Made by a program: the position numbers and the translations under genes | Source: Epiperipatus broadwayi | Lineage: Eukaryota > Onychophora > Udeonychophora > Euonychophora > Peripatidae | Direction: 5' to 3' | DNA: 64,000 nucleotides | Assembly: GCA_028023455.1 (NCBI GenBank) | Contig: JAQFVV010006542.1 | Coordinates: 461,271 to 525,270 of the forward strand | Shown: in pieces, positions 45,414-57,309 of the stretch | Position numbering within the stretch: the first letter of the stretch is position 1 | Layout: each line of letters opens with the position of its first letter | Notes under the pieces: generated by a model | Database searches by the model: none | Told to the model about the DNA's origin: nothing | The model's input: the letters and a program-made list of their open reading frames with translations, nothing else

Positions 45414-48400
45414 TCTAACCTATTAATAAGATGACCTTCCTATTTATATTAGGAATCCATCCAGAAGGCCTCAACCCTTCCGTCTACTCTTCGTCTAGTC
45501 CGGATAATAAACTTTTTACCCAATAATAATAATAGTAATAGTTCTACTTTAGGTTAGTTCTATAATAATTCGGCTCCAGCGATATGCAGTTCAGACAGAG
45601 ATAGAATTAAAAAAAAATTATCATTAATAAAATAAATTTAAAAAGAAAATTTAGAATAAACTAACATTCTTTCTCTATCCAAAACACATTCTCTGGGCTG
45701 TAAGTACGTGCACTGTTCGACAATGATGATGATGATTTTTCATGTCATTGTTAATATTACTGACTAAAACAAAATATTCATTAATTTGCCAATATGATCT
45801 CAATATTTTTGGTTATTATACAATTAGATGTTTCAATCTCTTAAGCCATGCCACGCTTGTAATATTGATCTGAATTTGATCAATTATTAATTTAAGAGCA
45901 CTTATAATATTGACACTAATCTCAGGGTTCTCTGTTATATTTAATAAAATTGCTCGGCAGTATTGTGTTGTCGCATATGACTGACATTCTGGTCGGCTAT
46001 AGGAAACATTTACCTTATTTAAATTCTAGGTGTCTTCATCCACATATCAACTAATATAATATTTAACGAGATGATCACCATATTCAATAACAACACATAA
46101 TTTTGAATAATAAAGCCTTTTAAATCCAGAATCTCAGTCGGAATGATGAAAAGACAAGGGTGCTTTTGTGTCCTTCCATTATCCATGACAACACAATAAT
46201 TTCACTAAGATGTATTACTTAGACACTTTACTTAAATGTGTATTCAACAATGTGCAACCAAAAATAGTAGTTTGGGATAAAGTGATTTTACACACATATA
46301 AAATAAAATAAAATGTCTTGGTCTGAAGTTTTCAATTCCATAAATAATTCTTATTAAAACATAATATAATGAAATATTTTGATCTACTTACAATTGTCTA
46401 TCTGGTGTTTTGAATTTAAGATTTCATAAATGATTTTGGACTCAAGAAAGTATTGCAAGTATTATGCAAATACTCTTTTATTTCGCACATAAGAAAAATG
46501 ACTCAAAACAACTTGTAACAAAACGATAATTTATTATTAAATTATAACAAAATTCTAATTTATTATTATTATTTAACAGAAATATTTTTTATGATTAACA
46601 TAATAAACAAACAGATACAATTTATTCGATCCCATATGGATAAAACAAAATATAACTAATATTAATTCGTCTATACTTTTAGACTTGGATTCGAACTACC
46701 TCTTCATCTTCTTTTTACATTTATGTAAAATTGAATATAACAAAATAAATAGTATTATCGATACATCAAATCATTCGTTTAGTGTATCTTATATGAACGG
46801 TTACTTAAATTTATTGACTAACGATCTGTTTTAAAACAAAAATAATCTGATTCTAGGCAATGCGTACAAACGATTTTTTTATTATCATATCTTTAATTAA
46901 ATGATAGTTTTTATTTAGATAACTTATTATAATTTATGGGTTATGTATCAGAAGTTACACTTATTATTTTAATATTTACCTTAATAACAACTGAAGTTGT
47001 TATACACACTGTTTTCCTCAGTCTAAGTTATATTGTGAGTGCTACTTAATCATTAACCTGAATTAAACCTAGTATTTGAACCCTCTATTGGCAAAATGAA
47101 AATTTTTAAATTACACAATTTTAAAACTTACTCTCTCCATTGACTTACGTGTGGATTACCAGCACTATTCCGTCGCACAATTCAGACATTGATCAGATAC
47201 ACTAGCACGCTATTTATACTAAATGGAGCTTGAGGAATTAACCTCCAATATACCCGTTATCTTGCCATAACTTTCTAAACAAACACAATATTCAACACCT
47301 TCCGTGGTGGAATTATCTCTATCTTCTCATGAGGAATAAGGAATAACACCGAAGGGCTGTAGAGTTAACTACTATATTAAATAGTTTGGTGGGTCCTTGC
47401 CTCTTAATTGTGCATAATAGGAACACACACCAAATATAATCCTCTCCTGGGATTTTAACTAATGAAATACACTAAATACTATATAAAGTACTGATCGTCC
47501 TAACTATGAGAAGTTATCACTTGGGTTATAAACATACCCAAATGCTAGATTTATCTATTCCCCTCATGAAAAATAAAGCTTTTGGGGAGATTATTTTCTA
47601 TCCCACAAAATAGATACATTACAATTATTACTTAGGCGCATATTAAGCCTATACCGATGCTATATCGGGGCAAGACAAGCAAATACACTAATTACTCTAA
47701 ATTTATGTTCCGGGGTATACTTAGATCAGCATCTGATATCAATGGATATCATAGAATACAATAATAATTTTCACTTTTGCCAAAGAAACATTCAACAGAT
47801 AATTGGAAGTATAGTATTTTGAACTAAACCAAGTGAATGCGTTAATAAAGAATAATTAGGAATAAGTTCCTTAATTAACATAGTATAAATTTGTTTCAAA
47901 CTTTAAATAAGTAATATTTTGTATAGCACTTCTCTTTAATTACTTCTGATAATTTTAACTAGATATTTTACCTATTAAGTATCTAAATTTTTCCTCTTCC
48001 ACGCATCTAACATCCAAATTGATACTCATAATTGCATGTCATAAGTAAACACATTTTATAAAAAAAAATATTTTTTTCATGTCAAATATAAATTTAACCT
48101 AGAATAATTACATAAAAACATACCTTTATGATTACAAGGTCATTTAAATATTGCTTGAATATATATCCTTTAACCTGCTGATATAAAAAAAAATACACAT
48201 AATTTTACAAATTAGTAAAAAAAAAAATTACTTAACAAGTGCTTATAATATCACTAAAAAAAAAATGTTTTCCGTTGGGCACTTTATCCAGATGAAGAAC
48301 TTGATTCATTCGTAGTTCATGAAGCAAATTTAAACAAGAAACACATTTTATTATTTCATTTATAAAAAGTTGCCTTCATTCTGGTGCACTTAATAGTAGG

Positions 48401-49971
48401 CAAAGAAAAACATAGCAGCGTTGGATTTTAATTCTTCCTTGAATTAACTGCTATAATTATGGGATCCAAGAAAACAATACATATTTTAACGTAGACGAAT
48501 ATTTTATTCTAAACGATAACACACACATATTCAATTCTTTTCTTTTTTACTATTGGCGATACGTATCATTTTTAGCTAGCTGGTTTATGAATAAAAGAAG
48601 GCGCGAATTTTCCAAAATATTCTTATAATAAAGACTGCAGCTGACTTACGTGGATATAAAGTTTTAATGACTCCCATTATGTATAATATAACATATTATT
48701 TTATGGTTATAATTAGGTCACTAATGTTTGTAGTTTTTATTCCTACTCTAGGAATTATAATTTTTCTTTAATAATGAATTCTCTGTAAATGCACACATAC
48801 AAATTTTTCAATATTTGCCTTGAGAAAATTTATATTTCTTTTTAAAAAAAAATATGCAGATGCATAAATAAATATCGTTTATTATTTATATTATTTCTAG
48901 ATAATTTTCAGTGAATAAAACAGATTTTAACGTGGGGGACTTGCATTATTTTCTAAAGCAGACAATTTCTGTTAGAAAGAGCGCGAAATTGTTTGGTTAA
49001 CTTTCCTTGGCTTTTATAATATGTCCTTTAATTCTAATTTTTCTTTTATACCATGAAAACATTGTTAAATACGGTAAAGTTAACAAATAATTAATTATTT
49101 CTTGGAAATTATTTATATTGCTTAGTTTAACTATAATGATATTTTCCGTGATCGCTGTAGTCAATACGGTGATCTCGAACTTTAGCATAAGGTAGCACAT
49201 TTTGAGTATAAAAAGCTTTAAAATAGGTAGAGCAATAGAAGCTTATGGATGTCTTATCAAAATATTTTAGCTAGACATGATTTTGTTAAAATGTTACTTG
49301 AATTATATTTATTTCTGCAATAAAAAATATAAAAATTTGTTACCGAATTTCAGCACTGCTTCCTCTTGTAAAACTTATGTCAGACTAGTTTTTTCTACAA
49401 AATTTAGCAGTCTTCTTTTAGCGACCTCTGACAGAAAAATAATTATTTAATTATACATAAACAAAGGAAAGGAAAAAAAAAACTTATTACAGCTATATTT
49501 CTGTATGATTTAAATGGATTACAAGATATTTGACAACTAATTAAAAATAATAAATATCTTTAACTACTAATGCTTATTAGTAATGTATAATTCTGTATAC
49601 ATTATTATCTAAATAATTTTAAAAAAAATTATCAGAAGTTATTGTGCTTTATGATAAGACACTCATCCACTCTCCCCTCTACCCATCCAAAATCAATTAC
49701 TGTTTAAGAGATGTGCTTTTATACTATATTAAATTACTCTTATTGTTAACATATTTTAACTAAATTATTTATGCTCTTCTTCAAAATGAAATTTAGATTA
49801 CTAAATTTATTAGTTATTTGCTTAAAACACATTATAGTGAGTAAATAGCATATTTTATTAATCACTTAATATTATTATTATTTTACTTTTTATTTCCTAG
49901 AAAAGGATTGCATTGTTTTTCCTGTAGGAAATAATGTTAAACAAACCAAGTGTCAATAACACTAGGTTACA
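45414..49971 (-). repeat. 5' LTR of LTR element A (~4.56 kb)
   Basis: Pair of 36575-41133. Starts TGTAACC on the minus strand at 49971 and ends GGTTAGA at 45414. Outside it is the AT run ATATATAT. At 4.56 kb it is far longer than typical retrotransposon LTRs of a few hundred bases to ~2 kb. Together with a gag-only internal region of about 3 kb this marks a non-autonomous element. Confidence 0.85.
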
Positions 49972-51110
49972 ATATATATATATATATTGTTCTTCTTGCC
50001 ATACAGATGCAAAACTTTAAAAAAATTTTTTTTTTAATAAATGAAAAAAGTGTTTGAATGTATATTTTTTTAAAAAGATTTATATATTTTTGTAAATGGA
50101 AATGATTGTTTTATAAATTAATTGAAAAGCAAACTAACTCTTGGGACACTTAAAATAAATGAAATATAGATAAGAGAATAAAAAGAATTAGCATGTCCAA
50201 TGTAGAAGCAGCAAATAAAGGCCCGGACCATAATGAAAAAATGGAACAGTGACATTTTTGTTTGTGGAATCCATAGGAGGATTATAAAAGGAAAACGATT
50301 CAAATTAAGACAGTTTCCTCACAGTTCCAACTTGAGTCTGTGAGAAAAGTGACAAGACACACTTGTCGTTCTCTCTCACTTATTTTAAAAATGAAATGAC
50401 TGGGATACCAGAATGGATCCAGCTAAGGCTACCTCCAGAATATCAGACCGGTCTTCCATGAAAGTCTTCATGGGAATACACCAGGAACTGGGAGCTCTTC
50501 TACTGTAAGGTGTAAACGAAAAAATTTTATTACAAATAATTAAGAACTTTAAAGATTTAACTAAACATTTTTTTAAATGAACTTTTATCTGACTTTCCAA
50601 ATTAATAATTATTGTTTAAATTTTATATAGTTAAGTTTGCTAACATCATTTCCATTTTTTTTTCATTTCTATTAATATTTATTTGTATAAATTATTTAAA
50701 TGCATGAAATTTAAGTTGGATATGGATGTTGCATGGATTCGTTAGCAGTTAATTATGTTGTGGTCTTCTTATTCAATTAGAATATATGTCATCGATGTTA
50801 ATGCGGCATTTTATGATGAATGCCATTGGATTTCTTGTATTCCCTCTGCAATTGACGTTATCAATGATTTTGTAATTTGATCGGTTATGTTTATTTTGAA
50901 ATGTTTTTAACCATGGAATCTATGCAGCCGATCTATACTCAACATTATAAAACAAATTTTATAAAATTCATCTGTGCAAACATATCTAAATGTTAAATTT
51001 AAGTCGGGCATGAATGGCTATATAGATTTGTAAACTTATATTAAGGGAGAGTAATCTTAGGTTATTCATTTCATAGTTGAATTAGGTCAATGGATTGGAT
51101 ATATTGGTGT
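49972..51110. other. Mostly non-coding flank with one weak exon candidate
   Basis: Outside LTR element A. It begins with an AT run and GTTCTTCTTGCCATACAGATG. A near-copy of the latter (GTTCTTGCCATACAGATG) recurs at 51244-51261. A less A+T-rich island at 50398-50515 is listed separately. Nothing else was recognised. Confidence 0.4.
50433..50508 (-). other. Weak candidate exon
   Basis: On the minus strand CTTACAG looks like an acceptor and GAG-GTAGCC like a donor, bounding about 70 bp that read RRAPSSWCIPMKTFMEDRSD then ILE in one open frame. The island is less A+T-rich than its surroundings. The plus strand is also open here. No family is recognised, so this may be chance. Confidence 0.15.
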
Positions 51111-51126
51111 AATTAGTAGATGTAGT

Positions 51127-51408
51127 ATGAGGTTCACTATGTGCAGAATCACTGTATATGCCACACTAACCCTTTTGTTTATGGATAGGATTGTAAGTTG
51201 GCAAAAAGGATCGCAGTCTCTTCCTATGGAGTTTTTATTTGATTGTTCTTGCCATACAGATGTAACATTCCTGTATTGGACAAGAGTCAATGTCTTCTCT
51301 AACTATACTGTTCAGATGTCCATTCCTGACAGTATAGTATATTGTGCTGTTGTATTTTCATGCTACATTGAATACATCAATGTATCAGATGGATTGACGC
51401 TGGTTTGA
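51127..51408 (+). CDS. Hypothetical 93-residue ORF with signal-like N-terminus
   Basis: An open frame in a local island of lower A+T content. The start MRFTMCRITVYATLTLLFMD is hydrophobic and could act as a signal or anchor. It is followed by a polar stretch, five cysteines in total, an Asn-Tyr-Thr glycosylation sequon and a second hydrophobic segment near YCAVVFSCYIEYI. I do not recognise the protein. No splice sites, promoter or polyadenylation signal are evident, and no homologous copy exists in the window. It may be a chance ORF or part of a decayed element. Confidence 0.2.
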   Translation: MRFTMCRITVYATLTLLFMDRIVSWQKGSQSLPMEFLFDCSCHTDVTFLYWTRVNVFSNYTVQMSIPDSIVYCAVVFSCYIEYINVSDGLTLV

Positions 51409-51899
51409 CTGCAAACTTTTGGCCTAAGGTTAAATAATGGATAGAATATTTTCTTTTCAAATGCAAATCTATGTAGTTTATTCATATGCGACAATCTTAA
51501 AATAAATATAAATTTCATCTGTGTAGATGATTTAAAATTTTAAAATAATTAGTTAAATTAAAAAAATGTTAAAATCTAAAATAATAAATATTATTCCTCA
51601 AAATTTAAAATGATTCAAAATTTATATGTGCGTAAATAAATGTTTATGTGTTAATTACTGGCAGTAGCTTTTATTTTTTTTATATTTAAGATATAAAAGA
51701 TATAGATTATTCTCTCTGCATCTCCACTGAGCTAGTGACAATGGGCTAACGGTCTAAATGCAAATAAAGTGGAATCTTAACATTGCGTATCTACCTACTT
51801 TATAAATTTTCTAGGTTCAACTGCCTAGATGGCACCCTTGTAGTGCAGATTACGGTAAGATTCAATCTTCACTTTCTTTTGGATCATTATAATATATAT

Positions 51900-52070
51900 A
51901 TATATATATATAATAATAAGAGCATGCTAATTAGCTTTAAACAAGCTTTTTTTTATTTTTGTAGTAGCATTTATCAAAAATAAAAAAAAAGCTTGTTTAA
52001 AGCTAATTAGCATACTCTTAATTTTACATATTTGTAAGTGCAAGCTATATATAAGTCATGTGACATCTGA
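51900..52070. repeat. Inverted hairpin plus fragment of the 18.4-kb repeat family
   Basis: An AT run is followed by two ~44-bp inverted arms (about 51918-51962 and 51975-52019; AGCATGCTAATTAGCTTTAA and its near complement) around a short loop. Immediately after comes GTAAGTGCAAGCTATATATA and GTCATGTGACATCTGAC, matching the end of the retrozyme-like unit at 18757-18806. The arm sequence AAGCTTGTTTA-AGCTA also matches 18722-18740. Another AT run follows (52080-52104). Confidence 0.65.
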
Positions 52071-52211
52071 CTTTTTATTTTATATATATATATATATATA
52101 TATATTCTAATATTCTCATGGACAAATGAATTCAATTTTTTCCAGGTGTTTCCAAGTAATAAAAATATAATAGGTAAATAGTGATGTTTCAATAAAATAA
52201 CAAATACCTTC

Positions 52212-53700
52212 CTCAGAGCTTCTTCTTTCTTAAATAATAAGAATATGTGTGGTGAGATTTGAAATCATTATTTTTTTTCTTTCGTTATTTTCTCCTCATT
52301 GTTAAATTCTATTGGTTGAGAAGTTTTAAAAAATATTTCATCATCCAATAATTTTTTCCAAATATTGTTAATTTTCTTTAATTCATATTTTTCATTTATG
52401 CTCTTGGGCCTTTTAAAAATGTATATAGCTTTCCTCAGCAGACTCTGGTCATATTGTTAAACTTTTTCCAGAATATGGGTTTTATTAAAATTGGTGTCCT
52501 GGTTTTTAATTTAATATGTGGATAAATGGTTGATGAATTGGAATTTTTTCTAACTGCCAAATATGTTCTTTATTTTTTATGTTTATTCTACGATCAGTCC
52601 AATGTTTGAATGTAAACAAACTCCACAAGGAATTTCATATACAGCATGAGACACTAAAGAAATTTTATCTTAAGGGTGTAAAAATGCTTCATTAATTTTT
52701 TAAAAATGTATTGTAAATTGTGTGGATATTATTTTTCTTTAAAACATTACCAATTTTACAAGTTACTTCTCTATATATAGAACAGTGGTAATTTTTGAAG
52801 TATCAAAATCTTTTTTCTTATTATATAAAAAAACCCTATTAATAATCCTGTGATCAAAACTATTATGCAGTAGCATTTTTTCAGTAGCATAGACATCTTG
52901 GTGAAAATGGCTGTCACAGGAAGTCTCTTAGTTTTATCTAGCAATGACTTTGACACTGAAAATAATTGTGCAACTAAGAGACTTTCTGATGACAGCCATT
53001 TTCACCAAGATATTTATGCTACTAAAAATGCTTTCTTCATAATGGTTTTGATCACAAGATTATTAATAGGGCTTTTTTATTTATATAGTAAGAAAAATAA
53101 TTTTGATACTTCAAAAATTAAGAGTGTTCTGCCATATATAAAGGAAGTAACTGATAAAATTGGCAATGTTTTAAAGAAAAATAATATCGACACAATTTAT
53201 ACTACATTTAAAAAAATAATGAAGCATTTTCAAACTCTTAAGACAAAAATTTTTTTGGAGAAAGATGATGTATGAAATTCCAGGTGGAGTTGGTTTACAT
53301 TCATACATTGAACAGACAAATTGTAGAATAAGACCAGAAAGGAAAAACACATCTTGGCAATTAGAGAAAAATTTAATTCATTATTCATTTATTCACACAT
53401 TAAATTAACAAATCATGACATCAATTTTAATAAAACATATTTTGGCAAAAATTGATCAATATGGCCAAAGACTTTTAAGAGAAGCTATAGAGATTTCTAA
53501 AAGTCTTAAGAGCATAAATGAAAAATATGAACTTATAAAAAATTAACAATACTTGGAAAAGCTATTGGAGGATAAAATATTTTTTAAAACATCTCAACCA
53601 ATAGAATTTAAGAATGAAGAGAAAATTTCAAAAGAAAAAAATAATGATTTTAAATCTTACCACACACATTCTTATGATACGAGAAAGAAAAAGCTTTGAG
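52212..53700. mobile_element. Old head-to-head PLE dimer
   Basis: The minus arm (52212-52933) and plus arm (52972-53700) are diverged inverted copies with a ~38-bp centre. The innermost part is nearly perfect (TCTTGGTGAAAATGGCTGTC at 52896 and its complement ending at 53010). The outer ends share CTCA-AGCTT-TTCTTTCT. The plus arm encodes Penelope-like sequence (next entry). The many differences between arms make this older than the pairs at 20 and 42 kb. No target duplication could be identified. Confidence 0.75.
52972..53400 (+). pseudogene. PLE post-RT linker and GIY-YIG remnant
   Basis: The open frame to 53275 contains LPYIKEVTDKIGNVLKKNNI then DTIYTTFKKI, which matches the LPYI-x-G-x(2)-D/E-x-I-x(4)-K linker between RT and GIY-YIG in Penelope-like elements. 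After a frameshift near 53272 the sequence continues VYEIPGGVGLHSYIEQTNCR. This is the GIY-YIG entry with the YIG glycine changed to Glu and the zinc-finger-like Cys lost. The copy is dead. The open frame can be extended upstream to 52898 through the palindrome centre, which is not PLE coding sequence. Confidence 0.7.
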
Positions 53701-53999
53701 CAATGTACTTCTTGTTATTGTACTGAAACCACTATTTAGCTATTATATTTTTACTACACAGAAATTCCCAGAAATAATGTCTGTAAAATAATCTTTAAAT
53801 AAATCATTCCAAATTGTCCTTTTACACAGCTTTTTATAAATAAATATTGAATAAAATTTTGAATCAAATGGGCCAATTTCCTTATAAATAAAGCTGAGTT
53901 TCAACTTTTTCTATTCTTTAATTATTATTAGTTAGATACTCATATATCATTCAATAGCAGATAACAAGATGAGTAGGCTATGAGTTGTGTATGTAAAAA

Positions 54000-54247
54000 T
54001 AAATTATAAATCTCTTTTGGTTTCGAATTCAAATTTAGACCATCATCATGATGGATTAATAAATTAATAAATTATATTATAAACAATTTTACATTATACT
54101 TATAATATTGAAACACAAGTATAATGTATATACTTGACCTAAATGCAATTAAAGGGGATTTGAACCCAGACGTTCAAGTTCCCTACAGTCATCCAGCCTG
54201 TCCATTAAAGTGTGTAGATTTGCTATCTTAATATAAAGTGAGCATTG

Positions 54248-54250
<3 letters not shown>
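54000..54250 (-). mobile_element. tRNA-like repeat copy (minus) with CGAAACC motif
   Basis: Minus-strand B-box-like GGGTTCAAATCCCC (about 54157-54172) is followed about 120 nt later by ATGATGATGGTC and TTCGAAACC (54025-54055), an arrangement reminiscent of a decayed hammerhead core. The same family lies at 5.64-5.86 kb and, on the other strand, at 54.30-54.52 kb. Confidence 0.45.

Positions 54251-54299
<49 letters not shown>
54250..54299. repeat. (AT)n(GT)n microsatellite
   Basis: AT repeats followed by GT repeats, located exactly between the 5' sides of the two oppositely oriented tRNA-like copies. Confidence 0.95.
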
Positions 54300-54520
54300 A
54301 TGATAATCTCGTCCAACTGGTGAGTGCTGGTTCAACATGAAATACATATATTGAAGATCTTTTTTTTTTTTTTACATATAATTGATTATTAGTATCGATT
54401 ATGTTAGATAGAGTGGATAACTGTAGAAGCTTGAAAATCTGGGTTCAAATCCTTTTAATTACACTTATAAATATATATTTATATAATATTTCTACTTCAT
54501 ACTTTATAAATGAAAGTCTT
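54300..54520 (+). mobile_element. tRNA-like repeat copy (plus) with degenerate hammerhead
   Basis: CTGGTGA, stem GTGCTG with GTT loop and CAACAT, GAAAT, then ATATA and TTGAAGATC (about 54318-54358), followed by a tRNA-like part with AGAGTGGATAACTG and GGGTTCAAATCC (about 54400-54450). The core differs from CUGAUGA only at A6. The copy at 5.8 kb differs only at G8. The common ancestor therefore had a canonical core. Stem I CAA/UUG and an outer AUCU/AGAU helix can form. Confidence 0.5.
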
Positions 54521-54529
54521 CTCTAAAAA

Positions 54530-56760
54530 CATAAATTAATTTTCAATGTTTTTTTTTTTTTCAATTTTCAGTTATAACTATTGTGAAAAAATTAAACATA
54601 TTATAACATACGGCATTAAGTTTTTAATTCAATATTTTTAAAGATCAGCCAACAAAAGTATTTAGCATTTATTATTATTCAGGTTACTATCTGTTTCAGA
54701 AAAAAAGGTAAGATTTTTTGACTATATATGTGCATAATATTCGTAGCAATATTTTGAACCTAAATTTATTGAAATCTGGATACAACTAATCAATGCAGCT
54801 TAAAGCAAAAATAAGTTTTTAAAACATCAATAAAACGCTAGAGTTTGAAAAACTATTTCACTTTTTGAATCAAAAAAATAGTTTATCAAACAAAATATCT
54901 AATAAACATATATATATATACAGTCTTCACAGAACAACATCTGTTAGCTTTTCGAAGAATTTTAACTTTTTTTAAAAAAATGATTTATTGATTAAATCTA
55001 AGGTTGATCTTTTCACATTATAGTAACGTAATATGTGGACAAAAAATTGATGTTATAATTATATATTTAATATATAAATTAGTCATATACAAGAAGTTAC
55101 ACTTTCAGTTAAGATCCATATAAATTTTATGACTCTCAGCTGTTTGTCTTTCTATACACGTACTGTTTATATGACATTGAACTTGTATCGCAAAGTTAAC
55201 TAGTAGAATTTATATAATTATTAATTAAAGCGGGAATATGTTCAGAAGTGGTACAATAAGTAATGGTGTGAAAAGTAAACCTAACATTAATTTATCAGTT
55301 TTATTAATCCAGTATGTCTAATAATTTTGTGAAGAGTGAATACCGCTCATGAAAGAATCAAAATAAAATTTGACAAAAACCAAGTTTAAATCCTATCTAT
55401 ATCATGCTACTACACATGTAAACTAATAGAACAACCTAACTAAAAAAATGAGATTAATGAGACAATGATATTAAATAAAAATAAAACATATTTGATGATT
55501 TCTTAAAAAAAAAAAAGCATTGGAATTACTCGTTTCCAAAATAATATAAAATAAAATAATGATAATAATCATATTAAACCTGTGTATTGATTTAAAAAAA
55601 AATATAGAATAGCATTCATTCATTCATTTTTAAAATAATTCCATCTTAAACATTGTTATTATTGCAAGAGTAAACATTGAGGTAAGATCGAGTTCTAGTA
55701 GCATTAAACAGAATTGTGAAGATTAAGCATGTCAAACCTTCAACTGGTCATGTGATGTTTACATTTAATATGAAAGAAAATCTGTATATATTGAGTGCGA
55801 ATGTACTGATCATATATACATGTATACATGGTATAATAAGATTAATATAATAAATGGGAGTAAGAAAAAATATACATTTATATAGGTTTGTATTCTAAAT
55901 TTACAAGATATAATCATTAGGTAACATAATTATATACTAAAGTTTATAAAAGGCACAGAAAACAAATATTATAAGTTTATTTCAAGTAGCTTAAATGAAT
56001 CATATTTCAATTATTTAAACATCACTAAAATATACATTTTATCTTAAGGGCAAGCTGGATAATAAGTGAATGAACTATATTATATCATATAATAATAAAT
56101 AATTGCAATGATATAATAGAGAGAAGTTATATCTCTATTCAAATTCAAAATGCTAATCAAATCAGTAGTAGCATAATAACAAGCTATGATATTCTGTAAA
56201 ATAATAATTAACTACATTTCTATAAATAACAAATCAAATACCCATATTTCAATATTCAAATTATTTATATCACAAAAGTTAATTGTATAAAGAGTATATC
56301 ATATCCATAGTTGCCATTATATGGTTAGTATCAATAGAATACAAATAAATATGAGTGAACCACATTTCATTAATTATACAAATGTTTGTAAAAATTATCT
56401 TTTTGTCATTCTTAAATTTAATAATTAATTCTAGCAAACAATATAGATGAAATCCATAAATATATTACAACACTAAAATTTAAATGTGTCCTAATTTAAA
56501 TAGAACTTATACTAAAATTTTATTTGTATATTTTTATATACTTCAAATATTTCACTTTACTATAATGTGGTTTTCTTATTGAGAAATCAAATTAGTTGAT
56601 TTGACATTTTAAATTACTGGCATATCAATAAAGTAAAATTCATAATTAAATTTATGGTTTCTGATCTAATAGCTATCATGCATTAAAAATTAAGAGCAAT
56701 AATTCCTTCTGTTTTTCTCTTGGGAATGTAAATAATACTCTAAAAAATTACAAAAGGTAG
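54530..56760. other. A+T-rich non-coding DNA
   Basis: Homopolymer T/A runs and short AT repeats only; no gene recognised. Confidence 0.45.
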
Positions 56761-56765
56761 GTCTT

Positions 56766-56850
56766 AACCTATGGTTCTCAACCTGTGGGTCATGATTCCT
56801 TGAGGGTTGAACAACCCTTTCACAGGGGGCATCCACAATCAGATATGCCA
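56766..56850 (+). repeat. hAT terminal sequence, SPIN/OposCharlie-like
   Basis: GGTTCTCAACCTGTGGGTCA followed by GAGGGTTGAACAACCCTTTC and ACAGGGGGC. From general knowledge this closely resembles the conserved 5' end of SPIN and OposCharlie-type hAT transposons (GGTTCTCAACCTGTGGGTCG..., CCCTTTCACAGGGG). It lies about 500 bp upstream of a BED-type transposase in the same orientation. The opposite terminus (expected ...GGTTGAGAACC) was not found. Confidence 0.75.
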
Positions 56851-57309
56851 ACATACAAGTATCCATGTGATGTCATTATTGTGCCAATTTCATTACATAC
56901 ATTTCATACCACTACAGTGTATCTGACAAAGTTAAGATGAAAATGTACTTATGCAGACCAGTCATATATCTGTAGAGAACTGCTACTGTGTTAAAAGCAG
57001 CTAATATGTTGAAGGCAGCAGTATTGGAAATAAAATGACACTTCATGAATTAGAATTACTAGCTAAATTTAAAATCATCAACTACTGCAAAAAAATCTGT
57101 AACATGGAAACTTTTTTTATATTCAGTTGTGGTTGATGCAAATACTGCCTGCTTATGATAGTAACAGGTATGTAAAAAACAGCACTAAGAATAGTCAATC
57201 ATAAGAAACTTTAATGAACTGTATTGACTGAACTATACCATGTATCATCTTTTGTATTATTAAAGTTATTGTTATATATTATTTTCATTAGCAAATGATC
57301 CCATGACAA

